Notes under the pieces: model-generated
What the model saw: only the letters and a program-made list of their open reading frames with translations
What the model was told of the DNA's origin: nothing
The model's database searches: none
Position numbers and translations under genes: made by a program
Origin: Halalkalibacter oceani
Lineage (GTDB): Bacteria; Bacillota; Bacilli; Bacillales; Bacillaceae_D
NCBI RefSeq assembly: GCF_023715605.1
Contig: NZ_JAMBOL010000036.1
Location: 1 to 33,715 of the forward strand
Length of the DNA: 33,715 nt
Direction: 5' to 3'
Shown: piece by piece, positions 8,194 to 16,155 of the stretch
Layout of the letters: the number at the start of each line of letters is the position of its first letter
How positions within the stretch are numbered: the first letter of the stretch is position 1

Positions 8194-8568
8194 TTAGCGC
8201 TGTGCCGACTCTCTGTATGCTTGCAGCCATTCCGGATGACGAGGTAGTAGTTTCGTGAAGGAATGAAGCAATTCGAAGCCCTCCTTACGATTATTTTGAG
8301 CGAAGTGATTTTTCATCGTTTCATAGTCTTCCGGTCTAAACATTTTCATGATTTCATTGATATCGTCCTTCGGGCTTGATGGAATCGAGACTTTCTCCGC
8401 ATCCCGCATGATCACGTCGAGCTGTCGTCCCTCATGGCTAATGTCCAGCAAGTCGTGGGGTTCTCTTAATACCGGTAATGTTTTTCCAGTGTGCAAGGCC
8501 GTCTGTTTTTGCTGGCCGCGGTGATCAAATAGCGTCGGATATGGGGTGTGCTGGTTACTTACTTTCAT
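8194..8568 (-). CDS. Hypothetical protein with a sigma-D promoter
   Basis: A 124-aa soluble, charged protein that I do not recognise. There is no signal peptide and no membrane segment. The N-terminal half (NQHTPYPTLFDHRGQQKQT) looks disordered; residues about 70-124 look helical, with the stretch MFRPEDYETMKNHFAQNNRK followed by a tail rich in aromatic and basic residues. ATG 8568 is chosen because GAGGAGG precedes it by 8 nt on the minus strand; the open frame continues upstream to 8712, but that would run into the promoter. The upstream sigma-D motif suggests co-expression with motility, chemotaxis or cell-separation genes. The function is unknown. Confidence 0.75.
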   Translation of the reverse strand: MKVSNQHTPYPTLFDHRGQQKQTALHTGKTLPVLREPHDLLDISHEGRQLDVIMRDAEKVSIPSSPKDDINEIMKMFRPEDYETMKNHFAQNNRKEGFELLHSFTKLLPRHPEWLQAYRESAQR

Positions 8569-8702
8569 TTCAGTGACCTCCTCGTCATTTCGTAATAACG
8601 GCGTTTTGCATTGATAAGAAAGTATAAAATGTTTCGAGATGGTTGGTGGCAAGAGAAAAGCTGCCTTTGGCGTTTGCTCTTTGTGAAACATCAGTACATC
8701 TA

Positions 8703-8730
8703 ATATCGGCATTTGAAACCGTTTGCTTTA
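8703..8730 (-). promoter_or_regulatory. Sigma-D (flagellar) promoter
   Basis: On the minus strand TAAA (8730-8727), a 16-nt spacer and GCCGATAT (8710-8703) match the full B. subtilis sigma-D consensus TAAA-N(14-16)-GCCGATAT. It reads toward the 124-aa gene, with a leader of about 130 nt. Confidence 0.7.
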
Positions 8731-9020
8731 ATCATCGGTATACTTGCTAGTTGAAGGAAAAATCGATCACCGCTTGCTTAAAAAATTAGAGTCGCCCAGG
8801 CTTTTGCAGTGGCGGCAATGAATATCCTCCACTTTGATGGTAAAAGGTCCGGGGTATGACCAGGTTGTGGCCGCATTCTTAGTGCGCTGTTGCCTTATTG
8901 TATGCTGCCTGTTTCTTTCTAGTCGTTCATGCTCAGCGCCTTTGGCTGGTTTCAAGAAGCGGATGTATTGTAAACTGGACGAAAAAGGCATGGTGTCTTG
9001 CTCATAAAGGAGATCTTGTA
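8731..9020. other. Gene-free region upstream of the MFS gene
   Basis: The gap 8569-9020 (452 nt) holds the sigma-D promoter and leader of the minus-strand gene and the upstream region of the MFS gene. Short open frames here lack ribosome sites. I see no convincing sigma-A promoter. Confidence 0.35.
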
Positions 9021-10163
9021 ATGTCGCGTTTGATTTATGTCCTGATTGTTGTTGTGTTTATTGATACATTTATTCAGCTTCCGATCATCTCTCCTTATGC
9101 CGTCAGCGTGGGAGCGGGGGATGTGCTGGTGGGAGCCATTGTCGCTGTTTATTCATTGGCGAATATGGCCGGCAATGTGATCGGCGGTCATTGGATTGAC
9201 CGGCTCGGCTACAAAAAAATGCTCGCCTTCGGGATGGTCACTGTCGGGCTTGTGCTGCTGCTTTATCCTCTGGCGCAAACCGGAGAGCAGCTGTTTGTCA
9301 TCCGCTTTCTCCATGGCCTCGCCGGCGGGGTTCTGATTCCGGCCGCGTTCGCGTTGATTGGAGAACGTTCCGGCGCTGGACGGAAAGGGAAAACGATGGC
9401 CTTTGCCGGCGCGGCCATCGGCATTGCGGCGATTACCGGGCCGGCGATTGGCGGGGCGCTTGCTTCACGGGGCGAATATAGCGCGGTTTTCTTTTTTACG
9501 GCAGGTTTGTTTTTTGTCGCTTTATTGGTTTGTTTTCCGTCTATTCCGCAGCAGGCCACGGCTGCTGAGCGCAGTAAGGTGAAGTGGCAGGACGTATGGC
9601 TGCTGATGAAGCAGCTTCCTTTGCTGCAGGCGTCTATGGCCGCGTTCGCGCTGATGGTCAGTAACGGGACGCTTGCCTATGCCTTGCCATTAAAAGTCGG
9701 GGAAATTGATTTTACGACGGCGACAACCGGAATGCTGCTCAGTCTTTATGGCATAACGGCGCTCGTTGTGTTTGTTACACCGCTTAACAGAATCTATGAG
9801 TGGTTTCGCGCCTGGAAGCTTGTAGTTACAGGTCTCGTTCTAATTGCGCTCTCGTTGACCATCATTCATTTCGTTCTTCAGATCGAGTGGCTCGTGCTCG
9901 CGATGCTCATTTATGGGACAGGCTTTTCCCTCGTTTTTCCGTCGATGAACCAAATGGTGGCCGATGCCTCGACGGCGGTCAACCGCGGGAAGGCATACGG
10001 GATTTTTTATGCGTTCTTTTCACTTGGCGTCGTTGCCGGTTCATTTCTGTCCGGCTTCGCGCGGGAACAGTTTGGCGCGCCATTTTTGTTCAGTGCGCTG
10101 CTGATGCTTTCGTGTACGGCGCTTCTCGTTTTGTTTTCGTTTCGTGAAAAGACCGGCGATTAA
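9021..10163 (+). CDS. MFS transporter (drug/solute exporter type)
   Basis: A 380-aa polytopic membrane protein with 12 predicted segments, at the short end for the family (usually 390-420). It has the MFS loop 2-3 motif GGHWIDRLGYKKML and the motif-C-like GPAIGGALASRGEYSAVF in TM5, typical of drug:H+ antiporters. ATG 9021 is chosen since AAAGGAGA lies 7-8 nt upstream; the frame is open further upstream without a ribosome site. It is monocistronic with a convergent neighbour. The substrate is unknown; proton-coupled export is inferred from motif C. Confidence 0.88.
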   Translation: MSRLIYVLIVVVFIDTFIQLPIISPYAVSVGAGDVLVGAIVAVYSLANMAGNVIGGHWIDRLGYKKMLAFGMVTVGLVLLLYPLAQTGEQLFVIRFLHGLAGGVLIPAAFALIGERSGAGRKGKTMAFAGAAIGIAAITGPAIGGALASRGEYSAVFFFTAGLFFVALLVCFPSIPQQATAAERSKVKWQDVWLLMKQLPLLQASMAAFALMVSNGTLAYALPLKVGEIDFTTATTGMLLSLYGITALVVFVTPLNRIYEWFRAWKLVVTGLVLIALSLTIIHFVLQIEWLVLAMLIYGTGFSLVFPSMNQMVADASTAVNRGKAYGIFYAFFSLGVVAGSFLSGFAREQFGAPFLFSALLMLSCTALLVLFSFREKTGD

Positions 10164-10187
10164 AAGGAGAGACGGGAGCCCGCTTGC

Positions 10188-10217
10188 AAAAAAACGGCAG
10201 GTGGTTCCCTGCTGCCC
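10188..10217 (-). terminator. Terminator of the YdeI-like gene
   Basis: On the minus strand GGCAG and CTGCC (10212-10216 and 10196-10200 on plus) pair, followed by a seven-base U-run (A-run 10188-10194 on plus). It lies 20 nt after the minus-strand stop. Confidence 0.6.
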
Positions 10218-10236
10218 CGCTGGAAAAAGCAATGAG

Positions 10237-10887
10237 CTATTTTTCTCTTTGTCGATACAATGCAATTGATTTGTAGTTTTGCGAAAGAATCTCAATCATT
10301 TCCTGCTGGCGTTTGTCGCGCGTTTTTTGCTGTCTGGCCGAAAAGATGTGACGGGCCCAGTCTTTTTGGTAGCCAGGAGTTAAACTTTGGTAGAAAGCAA
10401 GCTCCTTTGGGTGAGCGGCTAATAAGGCTTCCACGTCTTTTACATGCTGCTCATAATCGGCGACTTGCTGGCTTGGCGCCGTTGTTTTTTTAGCCTTCTT
10501 TTTCTCGCGCTTTAATCCGATGACGGTGAACGTCTCATCCATGCTGACCATGCGCGAAAACTTCAAGTCGCTCCCGGCGACATACCCGTCTTCGTCAACG
10601 TTCATCGCCGGGAAAATCTCATCCCGGTGAATCGAAGTACTGTAGCGTTTATTTCCTTTTTTCGGATAGGCGAAAAACAGATAGCCTTTTTCGGCTAACG
10701 CTTGTCTGGCGATCACCTGCTCCGTATAGGAGATCATTTCAGCCAGCGTTTCGATAAAAATGAAAATCGCGTCATGATGTTCAGCTAACGTCGAGGGCTG
10801 ATGAGGAAACAGCTCGTAATCCGCCGGCTCGTTAATCACCGCTAAATGGCTATATTTATGTAAACTGAGCTTTTCAATAATGGACAT
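10237..10887 (-). CDS. YdeI/OmpD-associated family protein
   Basis: A 216-aa soluble protein. The C-terminal 55 residues (LAFYQSLTPGYQKDWARHIF, then TRDKRQQEMIEIL) match the YdeI/OmpD-associated signature, a short helical domain ending in a Thr-Arg...Arg-Arg-like pattern. The N-terminal 120 residues are a separate domain without a clear name, including YLFFAYPKKGNKRYS and IHRDEIFP. The middle is a Lys-rich linker (KREKKKAKKTTAPS). Members are often annotated as bacteriocin protection, but the biochemical role is not established. The ATG is preceded by AAAAGGAGG. It is divergent from the MerR gene. Confidence 0.7.
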   Translation of the reverse strand: MSIIEKLSLHKYSHLAVINEPADYELFPHQPSTLAEHHDAIFIFIETLAEMISYTEQVIARQALAEKGYLFFAYPKKGNKRYSTSIHRDEIFPAMNVDEDGYVAGSDLKFSRMVSMDETFTVIGLKREKKKAKKTTAPSQQVADYEQHVKDVEALLAAHPKELAFYQSLTPGYQKDWARHIFSARQQKTRDKRQQEMIEILSQNYKSIALYRQREK

Positions 10888-10984
10888 TTCCGCGGCCTCC
10901 TTTTAGGCAATTGATACGTTCTTTGCCTCATTATAGCGGGAAGAAAACAGGCTGTCATCTCGAGGTTTTCTACCGGATTACCAC

Positions 10985-11015
10985 TTGCGCCTCCCGTAAC
11001 GTGATCCATTATGAT
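10985..11015 (+). promoter_or_regulatory. MerR-type promoter with a 19-nt spacer
   Basis: TTGCGC (10985-10990), a 19-nt spacer and TATGAT (11010-11015). The spacer contains the imperfect dyad CTCCCGTAACGTGAT, centred on CGTAACG. Overlong 19-nt spacers with a central dyad are the hallmark of MerR-controlled promoters, and this one lies directly before a merR-type gene, suggesting autoregulation. Confidence 0.55.
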
Positions 11016-11045
11016 AAAGATAGTCAAGAAGAAAGGGGGAAGGAC

Positions 11046-11831
11046 ATGAATGATGCGACTTATACGATCAGTGAATTTGCTCAGCGTACAGGGCTGACGG
11101 TCAGGACGCTGCGTTTCTATGAGGAAATGGAGCTATTGGTGCCGAATAAGTACAATCAGGCCGGCTACCGTCTTTACGGCTTGGATGAGCTGGCGACGCT
11201 TCAGCATATTCAGACGTTAAAGTTCATTGGCTATTCGCTGCAGGAGATTCAACGGCTCCTGAAGGAGGAAGCTCCGGCGCCGCACTCGTTTGAAAGCTCA
11301 TTATCACTTCAGCACCGGCTGTTAACGGAAAAGCGGACAGAACTGGAGAGGGCGATTGAGGCGATAGAAAGGGTACAGCATTTATTAAAGCAGGGCCATG
11401 CGCCAAACTGGGCGATGATCAGCTCGTTTTTGTACAGTATTAAGCATGAAGAAGAGCATAAGGAATGGATGAAGGAATACTTTTCCGAGGAATTGGTCGC
11501 GCAGATGTACGATCTGACGAAGGAGGAATGGCTTCATCTCGACCATGAATGGATGCAGCTGTTACAGAAAATTAAAGTGCTTGTTCAGCGAAAGATCTCA
11601 CCGGAATCGAAGGAAGCGAAAGCGGCACTGATCGGGCTAACGGAGCTCGTTTTCAAGTATGCCGACGAAGAGGAGTTTTCAAAGCAGCTAATCGAGCAAC
11701 AGGAAAGAATCCTGAACGACATGGATCATTTCCGCTTTCCGAATGTTTTTACGCAAGAGGAGGAGGCATTTTTGCACGAGGCAGCCAAGGCGCTCGAAGC
11801 AGAAGGGAAGAATGAGGGAAGCACGGACTAA
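11046..11831 (+). CDS. MerR family transcriptional regulator
   Basis: A 261-aa regulator. The N-terminal winged HTH (about 5-73) is canonical: YTISEFAQRTGLTVRTLRFYEEMELLVPNKYNQAGYRLY. A long coiled helix (about 80-118) is the MerR dimerisation helix. The C-terminal 140 residues form a helical effector domain of the size found in TipA/Mta-like regulators (EWMKEYFSEELVAQMYDLTKEEW), so a multidrug-type ligand is plausible. ATG 11046 follows GAAAGGGGGAAGG. The next gene, tag, begins 65 nt downstream in the same direction and may be cotranscribed. Confidence 0.9.
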   Translation: MNDATYTISEFAQRTGLTVRTLRFYEEMELLVPNKYNQAGYRLYGLDELATLQHIQTLKFIGYSLQEIQRLLKEEAPAPHSFESSLSLQHRLLTEKRTELERAIEAIERVQHLLKQGHAPNWAMISSFLYSIKHEEEHKEWMKEYFSEELVAQMYDLTKEEWLHLDHEWMQLLQKIKVLVQRKISPESKEAKAALIGLTELVFKYADEEEFSKQLIEQQERILNDMDHFRFPNVFTQEEEAFLHEAAKALEAEGKNEGSTD

Positions 11832-11896
11832 CGGCTTGCTGTTTGCCTGTCTGGTCGTGCTATAGTAAGAGTAAAAAGAGGATAGGACGGCGATAA

Positions 11897-12475
11897 ATGA
11901 TGAAGAAGACATGCTCATGGCCGAACGGCAATCCGTTGATGCAGGCGTACCACGATGAGGAGTGGTGCGTCCCCTCCTATGATGACCGTTATATTTTTGA
12001 GCTTTTGACACTTGAAGGGGCGCAGGCCGGATTATCGTGGCAGATTGTGCTTTCAAAGCGTGCTGGCTATCAGGAAGCCTTTCAGCACTTCGATATTGCT
12101 TATTGTGCAGAGCTGACGGACGCCGATTTACAGACGATTAAAGAGCAGTATCATGTGATTAAGCATCTTGCCAAGCTCGAGTCAGTCCGGACTAACGCGC
12201 GGGCGATTTTGAACATACAGGAGGAGTTCGGCAGCTTTTCTGATTTCTTATGGCGTTATGTGGACGGGACGCCGATTATCAATCATTGGGAAAACGAAGG
12301 AGAGATCCCCGCCCAAACGGCTTTATCAAAGCAGATTAGCACGGATCTAAAGAAGCGGAATTTCAAATTCGTCGGTCCTGTTACAACCTACTCGTTTATG
12401 CAGGCGATTGGCCTCGTTGATGACCATATTCGGATGTGTGCGTTTCATACGGCGAATCGGGTGAGAGCGAAGTGA
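11897..12475 (+). CDS. tag: DNA-3-methyladenine glycosylase I
   Basis: A 192-aa base-excision repair enzyme that removes 3-methyladenine from DNA. All four zinc ligands of E. coli Tag are present at matching spacing: C6 (TCSW), H19 (AYHDEEW), H177 and C181 (DDHIRMC). The active-site Glu is E40 in LEGAQAGLSW, and the late FKFVGPVTTYSFMQAIGLVDDH block is diagnostic. The length matches the family (about 187-195 aa). There are two adjacent ATGs (11897, 11900); either may be used. It may be cotranscribed with the MerR gene. It is followed by copy A of the dispersed repeat, which supplies a terminator. Confidence 0.96.
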   Translation: MMKKTCSWPNGNPLMQAYHDEEWCVPSYDDRYIFELLTLEGAQAGLSWQIVLSKRAGYQEAFQHFDIAYCAELTDADLQTIKEQYHVIKHLAKLESVRTNARAILNIQEEFGSFSDFLWRYVDGTPIINHWENEGEIPAQTALSKQISTDLKKRNFKFVGPVTTYSFMQAIGLVDDHIRMCAFHTANRVRAK

Positions 12476-12564
12476 CCTTTTACTCGTAAAAAGGAGGCGG
12501 AGATAAAAGGGGAAAAAATTTTTAAAATGATAAGAAAGTAGAAATTTTTCGGCTTGTTGAGGAA

Positions 12565-12682
12565 GGGCGTCGGCTTCGCGCGTTACGCGGATGGCTGAAA
12601 AAAGCCCGTTTTCAGCCATTCTTAAACGATTGTAACAGCTCCGCACAACGCTTCTAAGAAAAGCCGCTGTGCGGTTTTTTTA
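12565..12682. repeat. Dispersed 118-nt repeat, copy A
   Basis: 118 nt, from GGGCGTCGGCTTC to the poly-T and TTA end. It is 93% identical (8 differences) to copy B at 23354-23471, with no gaps. It holds two hairpins: GATGGCTGAAAA/TTTTCAGCCAT, and CCGCACAACGCTT pairing with AAGCCGCTGTGCGG before T7, which is a plus-strand terminator for tag. It sits between convergent genes, and its last three bases (TTA) are the complement of the mscL stop codon. Confidence 0.9.
12650..12681 (+). terminator. Terminator of tag inside repeat copy A
   Basis: CCGCACA pairs with TGTGCGG, and an inner GCTT with AAGC, followed by seven T. Confidence 0.8.
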
Positions 12683-13060
12683 GTTTGATTGCTTTTGTAA
12701 GGCGTCTCTGATTTCACGCAGGAGGACGACCTGCTCGTCTTCTTTTTCAATTACTTCCTCGGCGGCTTTTTTCACAAAGCGGTCTCTTGTGATTTTGTTA
12801 AAAGCTTTCACGAAAATAAACAGGGCCGCTGCAATAATGAGAAAATCGATAATAGCCTGAATGAAAACGCCGTACGTAATGCCGTGATAGGCCCATTCTG
12901 AAGTGAAATCCGTATTGCCGAAAATCAAGGCGATTGACGGCATAATGATGTTTTCCACCAGGGCGTTGACAATGCTTGTAAACGCTCCCGCTATGACGAC
13001 CGCCACTGCTAAATCCAACACATTGCCTCTCATAATAAATTCCTTAAATTCTTTCCACAT
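12680..13060 (-). CDS. mscL: Large-conductance mechanosensitive channel MscL
   Basis: A 126-aa membrane protein that opens under membrane tension to release solutes on hypo-osmotic shock; it works as a homopentamer. It has the amphipathic N-terminus [21 protein letters not shown], the TM1 pore helix with the conserved Ala/Gly pattern ([21 protein letters not shown]), a short periplasmic loop, TM2 ([24 protein letters not shown]) and a charged C-terminal helix bundle. The size matches the family. The ATG follows AAGGAGAAG. Its stop codon coincides with the end of repeat copy A. Confidence 0.97.
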   Translation of the reverse strand: MWKEFKEFIMRGNVLDLAVAVVIAGAFTSIVNALVENIIMPSIALIFGNTDFTSEWAYHGITYGVFIQAIIDFLIIAAALFIFVKAFNKITRDRFVKKAAEEVIEKEDEQVVLLREIRDALQKQSN

Positions 13061-13247
13061 ATTTCTTCTCCTTTTTTATGTATATAGACTCCATTGTAAA
13101 TGAACGATCTTAAATTAAAGATGATTTCTTTTGAAGGGAATGTCAACTCTGTTTGTCGAAAACAGATCTTTTTTACGATGCTTTTGTCGATAGATGTAGA
13201 ATTTGTGTTTGAAAATTAGGAAATATGGTTGACGAAGAAGCCTAAAA

Positions 13248-13291
13248 AAAGGGTTGTGCGAAAAGGTTTTTGCTTTGGCACAGCCCTTTTA
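13248..13291 (-). terminator. Terminator of the GntR gene
   Basis: AAAGGGTTGTGC pairs with GCACAGCCCTTTT; on the minus strand it is followed by a seven-base U-run. It lies just downstream of the minus-strand GntR stop. Confidence 0.8.
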
Positions 13292-13311
13292 TTATCGGAG
13301 AGAATTTCCAA

Positions 13312-14286
13312 TTAATCGAGTCCTGCCTGAGAACCGGGAAGCTCATGCAACAGGTTTTCACTGCTTGCTTCGAGTTTCATCGGATATAGCTCCACTTTGT
13401 TGGGGGCGAGCTTTTTCAATTCAGGATAGACAGCGGCCGAGGCGTAAATCCTGTCCCATTTTGCCAGTGAATCTGAAGGCCTTCCGCTTTCTTCCCAGCC
13501 GAGCGTTTCCGAACGGATTTGCTCCAGCCCTGCTTCTCGGACCCGGTTCGCCATCCAACTTCCGCCAGCTTGGCCGAGACATACAAAAGCGACCCGGGTA
13601 TTTTGCTTCAGCTTGGCCAGGTCCAGTAGAAAGGACGTTTCAACAGTGGCGCCGATGACTAAAATCCTGCTATTGAAGCGTGAGAAGCATGTTTTCACTT
13701 CCTCAGCATGATTGAGTGTCGTCACAATAACGTGATATTGTTGAGCGAGCTGGCTGCATAATTCGTTTTTTTCCTGTAAGTCTTCGAGAAATGCCGTTTC
13801 CACTTTTTCTCCGGTCTCACGTTCAATGGCCTTTCGATAAAAAGGGTGGTCATGTCCTTTGCATTCGATCAGTACAATCCGGGCCTGTGCAGAGGAGGAA
13901 GGATGGAGGAGCAAAGTGTAGGCGAGGCCGGTGGTGAAAAACTGGCGCAGATCCAGTTCTTTGGCCTCGGCTTGATCGATTGTCTGTTTGATGAGATCAA
14001 AGAGAGAAGCCTGTTCTTTATAAAGCCGGTTGGCTTGGGCGGTCACCTGCGTTCCGCGGCCTTTGCTCATCGTGACGAGTCCTTCCTCCCGCAACTGATT
14101 ATATACCCAATTGACAGTGTTGCGGTTCATTCCTAATTGATCCGCCAATTGACTTGCGGCAGGAAGCATATCTCCTGTTCTAATAAGTCCGATGCCAATC
14201 AGGCATTTTAACTGCTCACGGATTTGAGTGTTCACATTAAACGTTAACTCAGGGTTCACTCGTAAAGGCAATTGTTTTTCTTCCAC
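13312..14286 (-). CDS. GntR family regulator with C-terminal sensor domain
   Basis: A 324-aa protein. The N-terminal GntR winged HTH (about 15-85) is clear: IREQLKCLIGIGLIRTGDMLPAASQLADQLGMNRNTVNWVYNQLREEGLV. About 220 residues follow with alternating strands and helices (VIVTTLNHAEEV, RILVIGATVE, RVAFVCLG), suggesting a Rossmann-like sensor rather than an aminotransferase (MocR) domain: there is no PLP-lysine motif and it is too short. The HTH is closest to the YtrA/YhcF type. It is divergent from the HPP gene, and the same motif follows both -10 boxes, so it likely represses both. Confidence 0.83.
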   Translation of the reverse strand: MEEKQLPLRVNPELTFNVNTQIREQLKCLIGIGLIRTGDMLPAASQLADQLGMNRNTVNWVYNQLREEGLVTMSKGRGTQVTAQANRLYKEQASLFDLIKQTIDQAEAKELDLRQFFTTGLAYTLLLHPSSSAQARIVLIECKGHDHPFYRKAIERETGEKVETAFLEDLQEKNELCSQLAQQYHVIVTTLNHAEEVKTCFSRFNSRILVIGATVETSFLLDLAKLKQNTRVAFVCLGQAGGSWMANRVREAGLEQIRSETLGWEESGRPSDSLAKWDRIYASAAVYPELKKLAPNKVELYPMKLEASSENLLHELPGSQAGLD

Positions 14287-14301
14287 TACACCCAGCTCCT
14301 A

Positions 14302-14351
14302 TTATCATAGTTGACTAGTTATATTATAATGTGGAACTTTCATTTAATCAA
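14302..14351 (-). promoter_or_regulatory. Promoter and operator of the GntR gene
   Basis: On the minus strand: TTGATT (14351-14346), 17-nt spacer, TATAAT (14328-14323), then the operator ATAACTAGTCAACTATGATAA (14322-14302), which starts directly after the -10 box. Confidence 0.65.
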
Positions 14352-14374
14352 ACATAATCCCTGTAAAATAATGA

Positions 14375-14423
14375 TTGACACAATAAAGGAACTATAATAT
14401 AACTAAATAACTAGTTAACTATA
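14375..14423 (+). promoter_or_regulatory. Promoter and operator of the HPP gene
   Basis: TTGACA (14375-14380), 17-nt spacer, TATAAC (14398-14403), then the operator ATAACTAGTTAACTATA (14407-14423). This is nearly the same motif, in the same orientation relative to the gene, as the one downstream of the GntR promoter. Confidence 0.7.
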
Positions 14424-14440
14424 AATTTAGGGGTGGTTTT

Positions 14441-14956
14441 ATGGACGCAACAGAATTTTTTACGAAAATGAAAGGACAAGGCAGAAGTCCGCTTAAAGTC
14501 GTTCCGCGCAACGCAATCATTGGAGGGATTGGCGGTTTTTTTGCAATCGGCGTTTTGGCTATGCTGACAAACTGGACATCGAACTTATGGATTATGGCGC
14601 CTTTCGGGGCAAGCTGTGTTCTGGCATTCGGGCTTTGGGAGGCACCGCTTTCCCAGCCGCGCAACATTATCGGCGGGCATTTTATCTCCACTTTTGTCGG
14701 TTTGGCGTTGTTGCATCTGTTTGGTCAAAGCATGTGGGTCATGGCAACAGGAGTCGGTCTGGCAATTGCGATGATGATGCTGACAAAAACGACCCATCCA
14801 CCTGCGGGAGCTGATCCGTTAGTCGTGATAGCAGCTGGCAGCGGCTGGTCATTTCTATTGATGCCTGTGCTCGTCGGTTCGGTCATCATTGTCCTTGCCG
14901 CATTGCTGATCAACAATCTTGACCATGGACGTCGCTATCCTACTTTTTGGTGGTAA
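14441..14956 (+). CDS. HPP family membrane protein
   Basis: A 171-aa integral membrane protein with four hydrophobic segments. The name-giving HPP motif is present in TTHPPAGADPLV at about residues 121-132, with APFGASCVLAFG and PLSQPRNIIGGH upstream, all conserved in PF04982. Some plant and cyanobacterial relatives carry nitrite across membranes, but the substrate here is unknown. ATG 14441 follows AGGGGTGG. The gene stands alone and ends in a terminator; a strong promoter with a GntR operator controls it. Confidence 0.88.
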   Translation: MDATEFFTKMKGQGRSPLKVVPRNAIIGGIGGFFAIGVLAMLTNWTSNLWIMAPFGASCVLAFGLWEAPLSQPRNIIGGHFISTFVGLALLHLFGQSMWVMATGVGLAIAMMMLTKTTHPPAGADPLVVIAAGSGWSFLLMPVLVGSVIIVLAALLINNLDHGRRYPTFWW

Positions 14957-14973
14957 GCTCATTGCAATGAAAA

Positions 14974-15018
14974 GCTGGAATAAGAGGGGGATGTCTCCCT
15001 TTTATTCTGGTTTTTTTA
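14974..15018 (+). terminator. Terminator of the HPP gene
   Basis: CTGGAATAAGAGGG pairs (with G-U pairs) with CCCTTTTATTCTGG, followed by TTTTTTT. Confidence 0.85.
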
Positions 15019-15092
15019 TTTGAAACCTTTCCTAGGAACATACGAAACAAGCCGCGAATTAGTAGATTTTTTAAATAATTAATGGATTTGGG

Positions 15093-15121
15093 TTGACGTG
15101 TAATAATGTATACATTATTAT
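15093..15121 (+). promoter_or_regulatory. Promoter with embedded GTATAC operator, fused to larA
   Basis: TTGACG (15093-15098), 17-nt spacer, TATTAT (15116-15121). A perfect 20-bp palindrome TAATAATGTATACATTATTA (15101-15120) fills the spacer. The GTATAC core matches the operators before the FadR-type gene at 16228 and family preferences (TNGTATACNA-like), so that regulator probably binds here. Confidence 0.7.
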
Positions 15122-15132
15122 TTATACAAAAG

Positions 15133-16131
15133 ATGCCAGACTCGGCGATTACATTGCTTGTCGCTACCGGCAATCATCGGCCGAATACGGAAGAGGAATT
15201 AAAGGGAATGGTTGGCGAAGCTAACTTTTCCCGCTTTCGGATCGTCAACCACAATGCTTCCGATCCTGAGCAATTGGTGTATTTAGGAAAGACGAAGCAT
15301 GGGCTGGATGTTGAGGTCAACCGGCTCGTCGTCGAAGCGGATGTGACGATTACGACCGGGATTATTACGCCTCATCAGACGGCCGGATTTAGCGGCGGCC
15401 GCAAAAGTATTGTCCCGGGCGTGGCCGGGGTGAAAAGCTTAATGCAGCACCACTCCTTTCCAATTCGTTCCGAAGAACCGGTGATGGGGAAGATGGAACA
15501 TAATCGCTTTCACGAAGAAGCCGTAGAAGCGGCGCGGAAGGTCGGCGTTGATTTCATCGTCAATGTTGTCAAAAATAATGAAGGCCACATCGTCGGAGTA
15601 GTGGCCGGGGATTTAGAAGAAGCACATGAAGCCGGGGTACAAATTTGCAGGCACGCCTGGGAGCTGGAGGTACCTGAGCTTTATGACATTACGATTGTAT
15701 CGCCGGGTGGATATCCGAAAGACTTTGATATGCATCAATCGCAAAAGGCACTCGCTTCGGCGGAGATCATCACGAAGCCGGGCGGATCGATTATTTTAGT
15801 GGCGGAATGCCAGGATGGAATCGGTTCTTTCAGTAAGCTGATGGCAGAATCGAGGGATCCGCAGGAAGTGATTAGACGCTTTAAGGAAGACGGCTTCAGC
15901 AGTCAGAATCATTCCTCAAAAGCCTATATGTATGCCAGGGCGCTGGCGAAATATCATATTTACTTTATCTCCGGTCATTTGGACCCGATCGAGTTGAAGA
16001 AAATGTTTTTTGTTCCTTCGGAAACAATTGAAGCTGCTTATCACAATGCAAAGCAAATGTGTGCCTCTGTTCCTAAAGTAGCCCTGCTGCCCTATGCAGT
16101 CGATTGCCTTCTGAAAGTAAAGCCAACCTAA
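15133..16131 (+). pseudogene. 5'-truncated LarA-like (nickel-dependent racemase) gene
   Basis: About 332 aa resembling the LarA (lactate racemase) family, whose members have about 420-430 aa. It starts abruptly at PDSAITLLVATGNHRPNTEEEL, which corresponds to residue ~95 of LarA. The His of ATGxHR, the PHQTAGFSGG His, the cofactor-linking Lys in GGRKS and the His in LMQHHS are present; the N-terminal part with the Asp/Arg of the DxTRP-type motif is missing. An ATG at 15106 extends the frame but lies inside the promoter spacer; ATG 15133 has no ribosome site and lies about 12 nt after the -10 box. Probably a deletion derivative; a frameshift or assembly artefact cannot be excluded. Confidence 0.8.
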
Positions 16132-16155
16132 AAAGTAAAAAAAAGACAAAAATCA

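Noticed and set aside
13312-14286. MocR-type (aminotransferase-fused) reading of the GntR protein
   Set aside because: At 324 aa it is too short for MocR and there is no PLP-binding lysine motif.
15106-15132. ATG 15106 as true start of the larA-like gene
   Set aside because: It lies in the promoter spacer upstream of the -10 box, so it would not be in the transcript made from that promoter.
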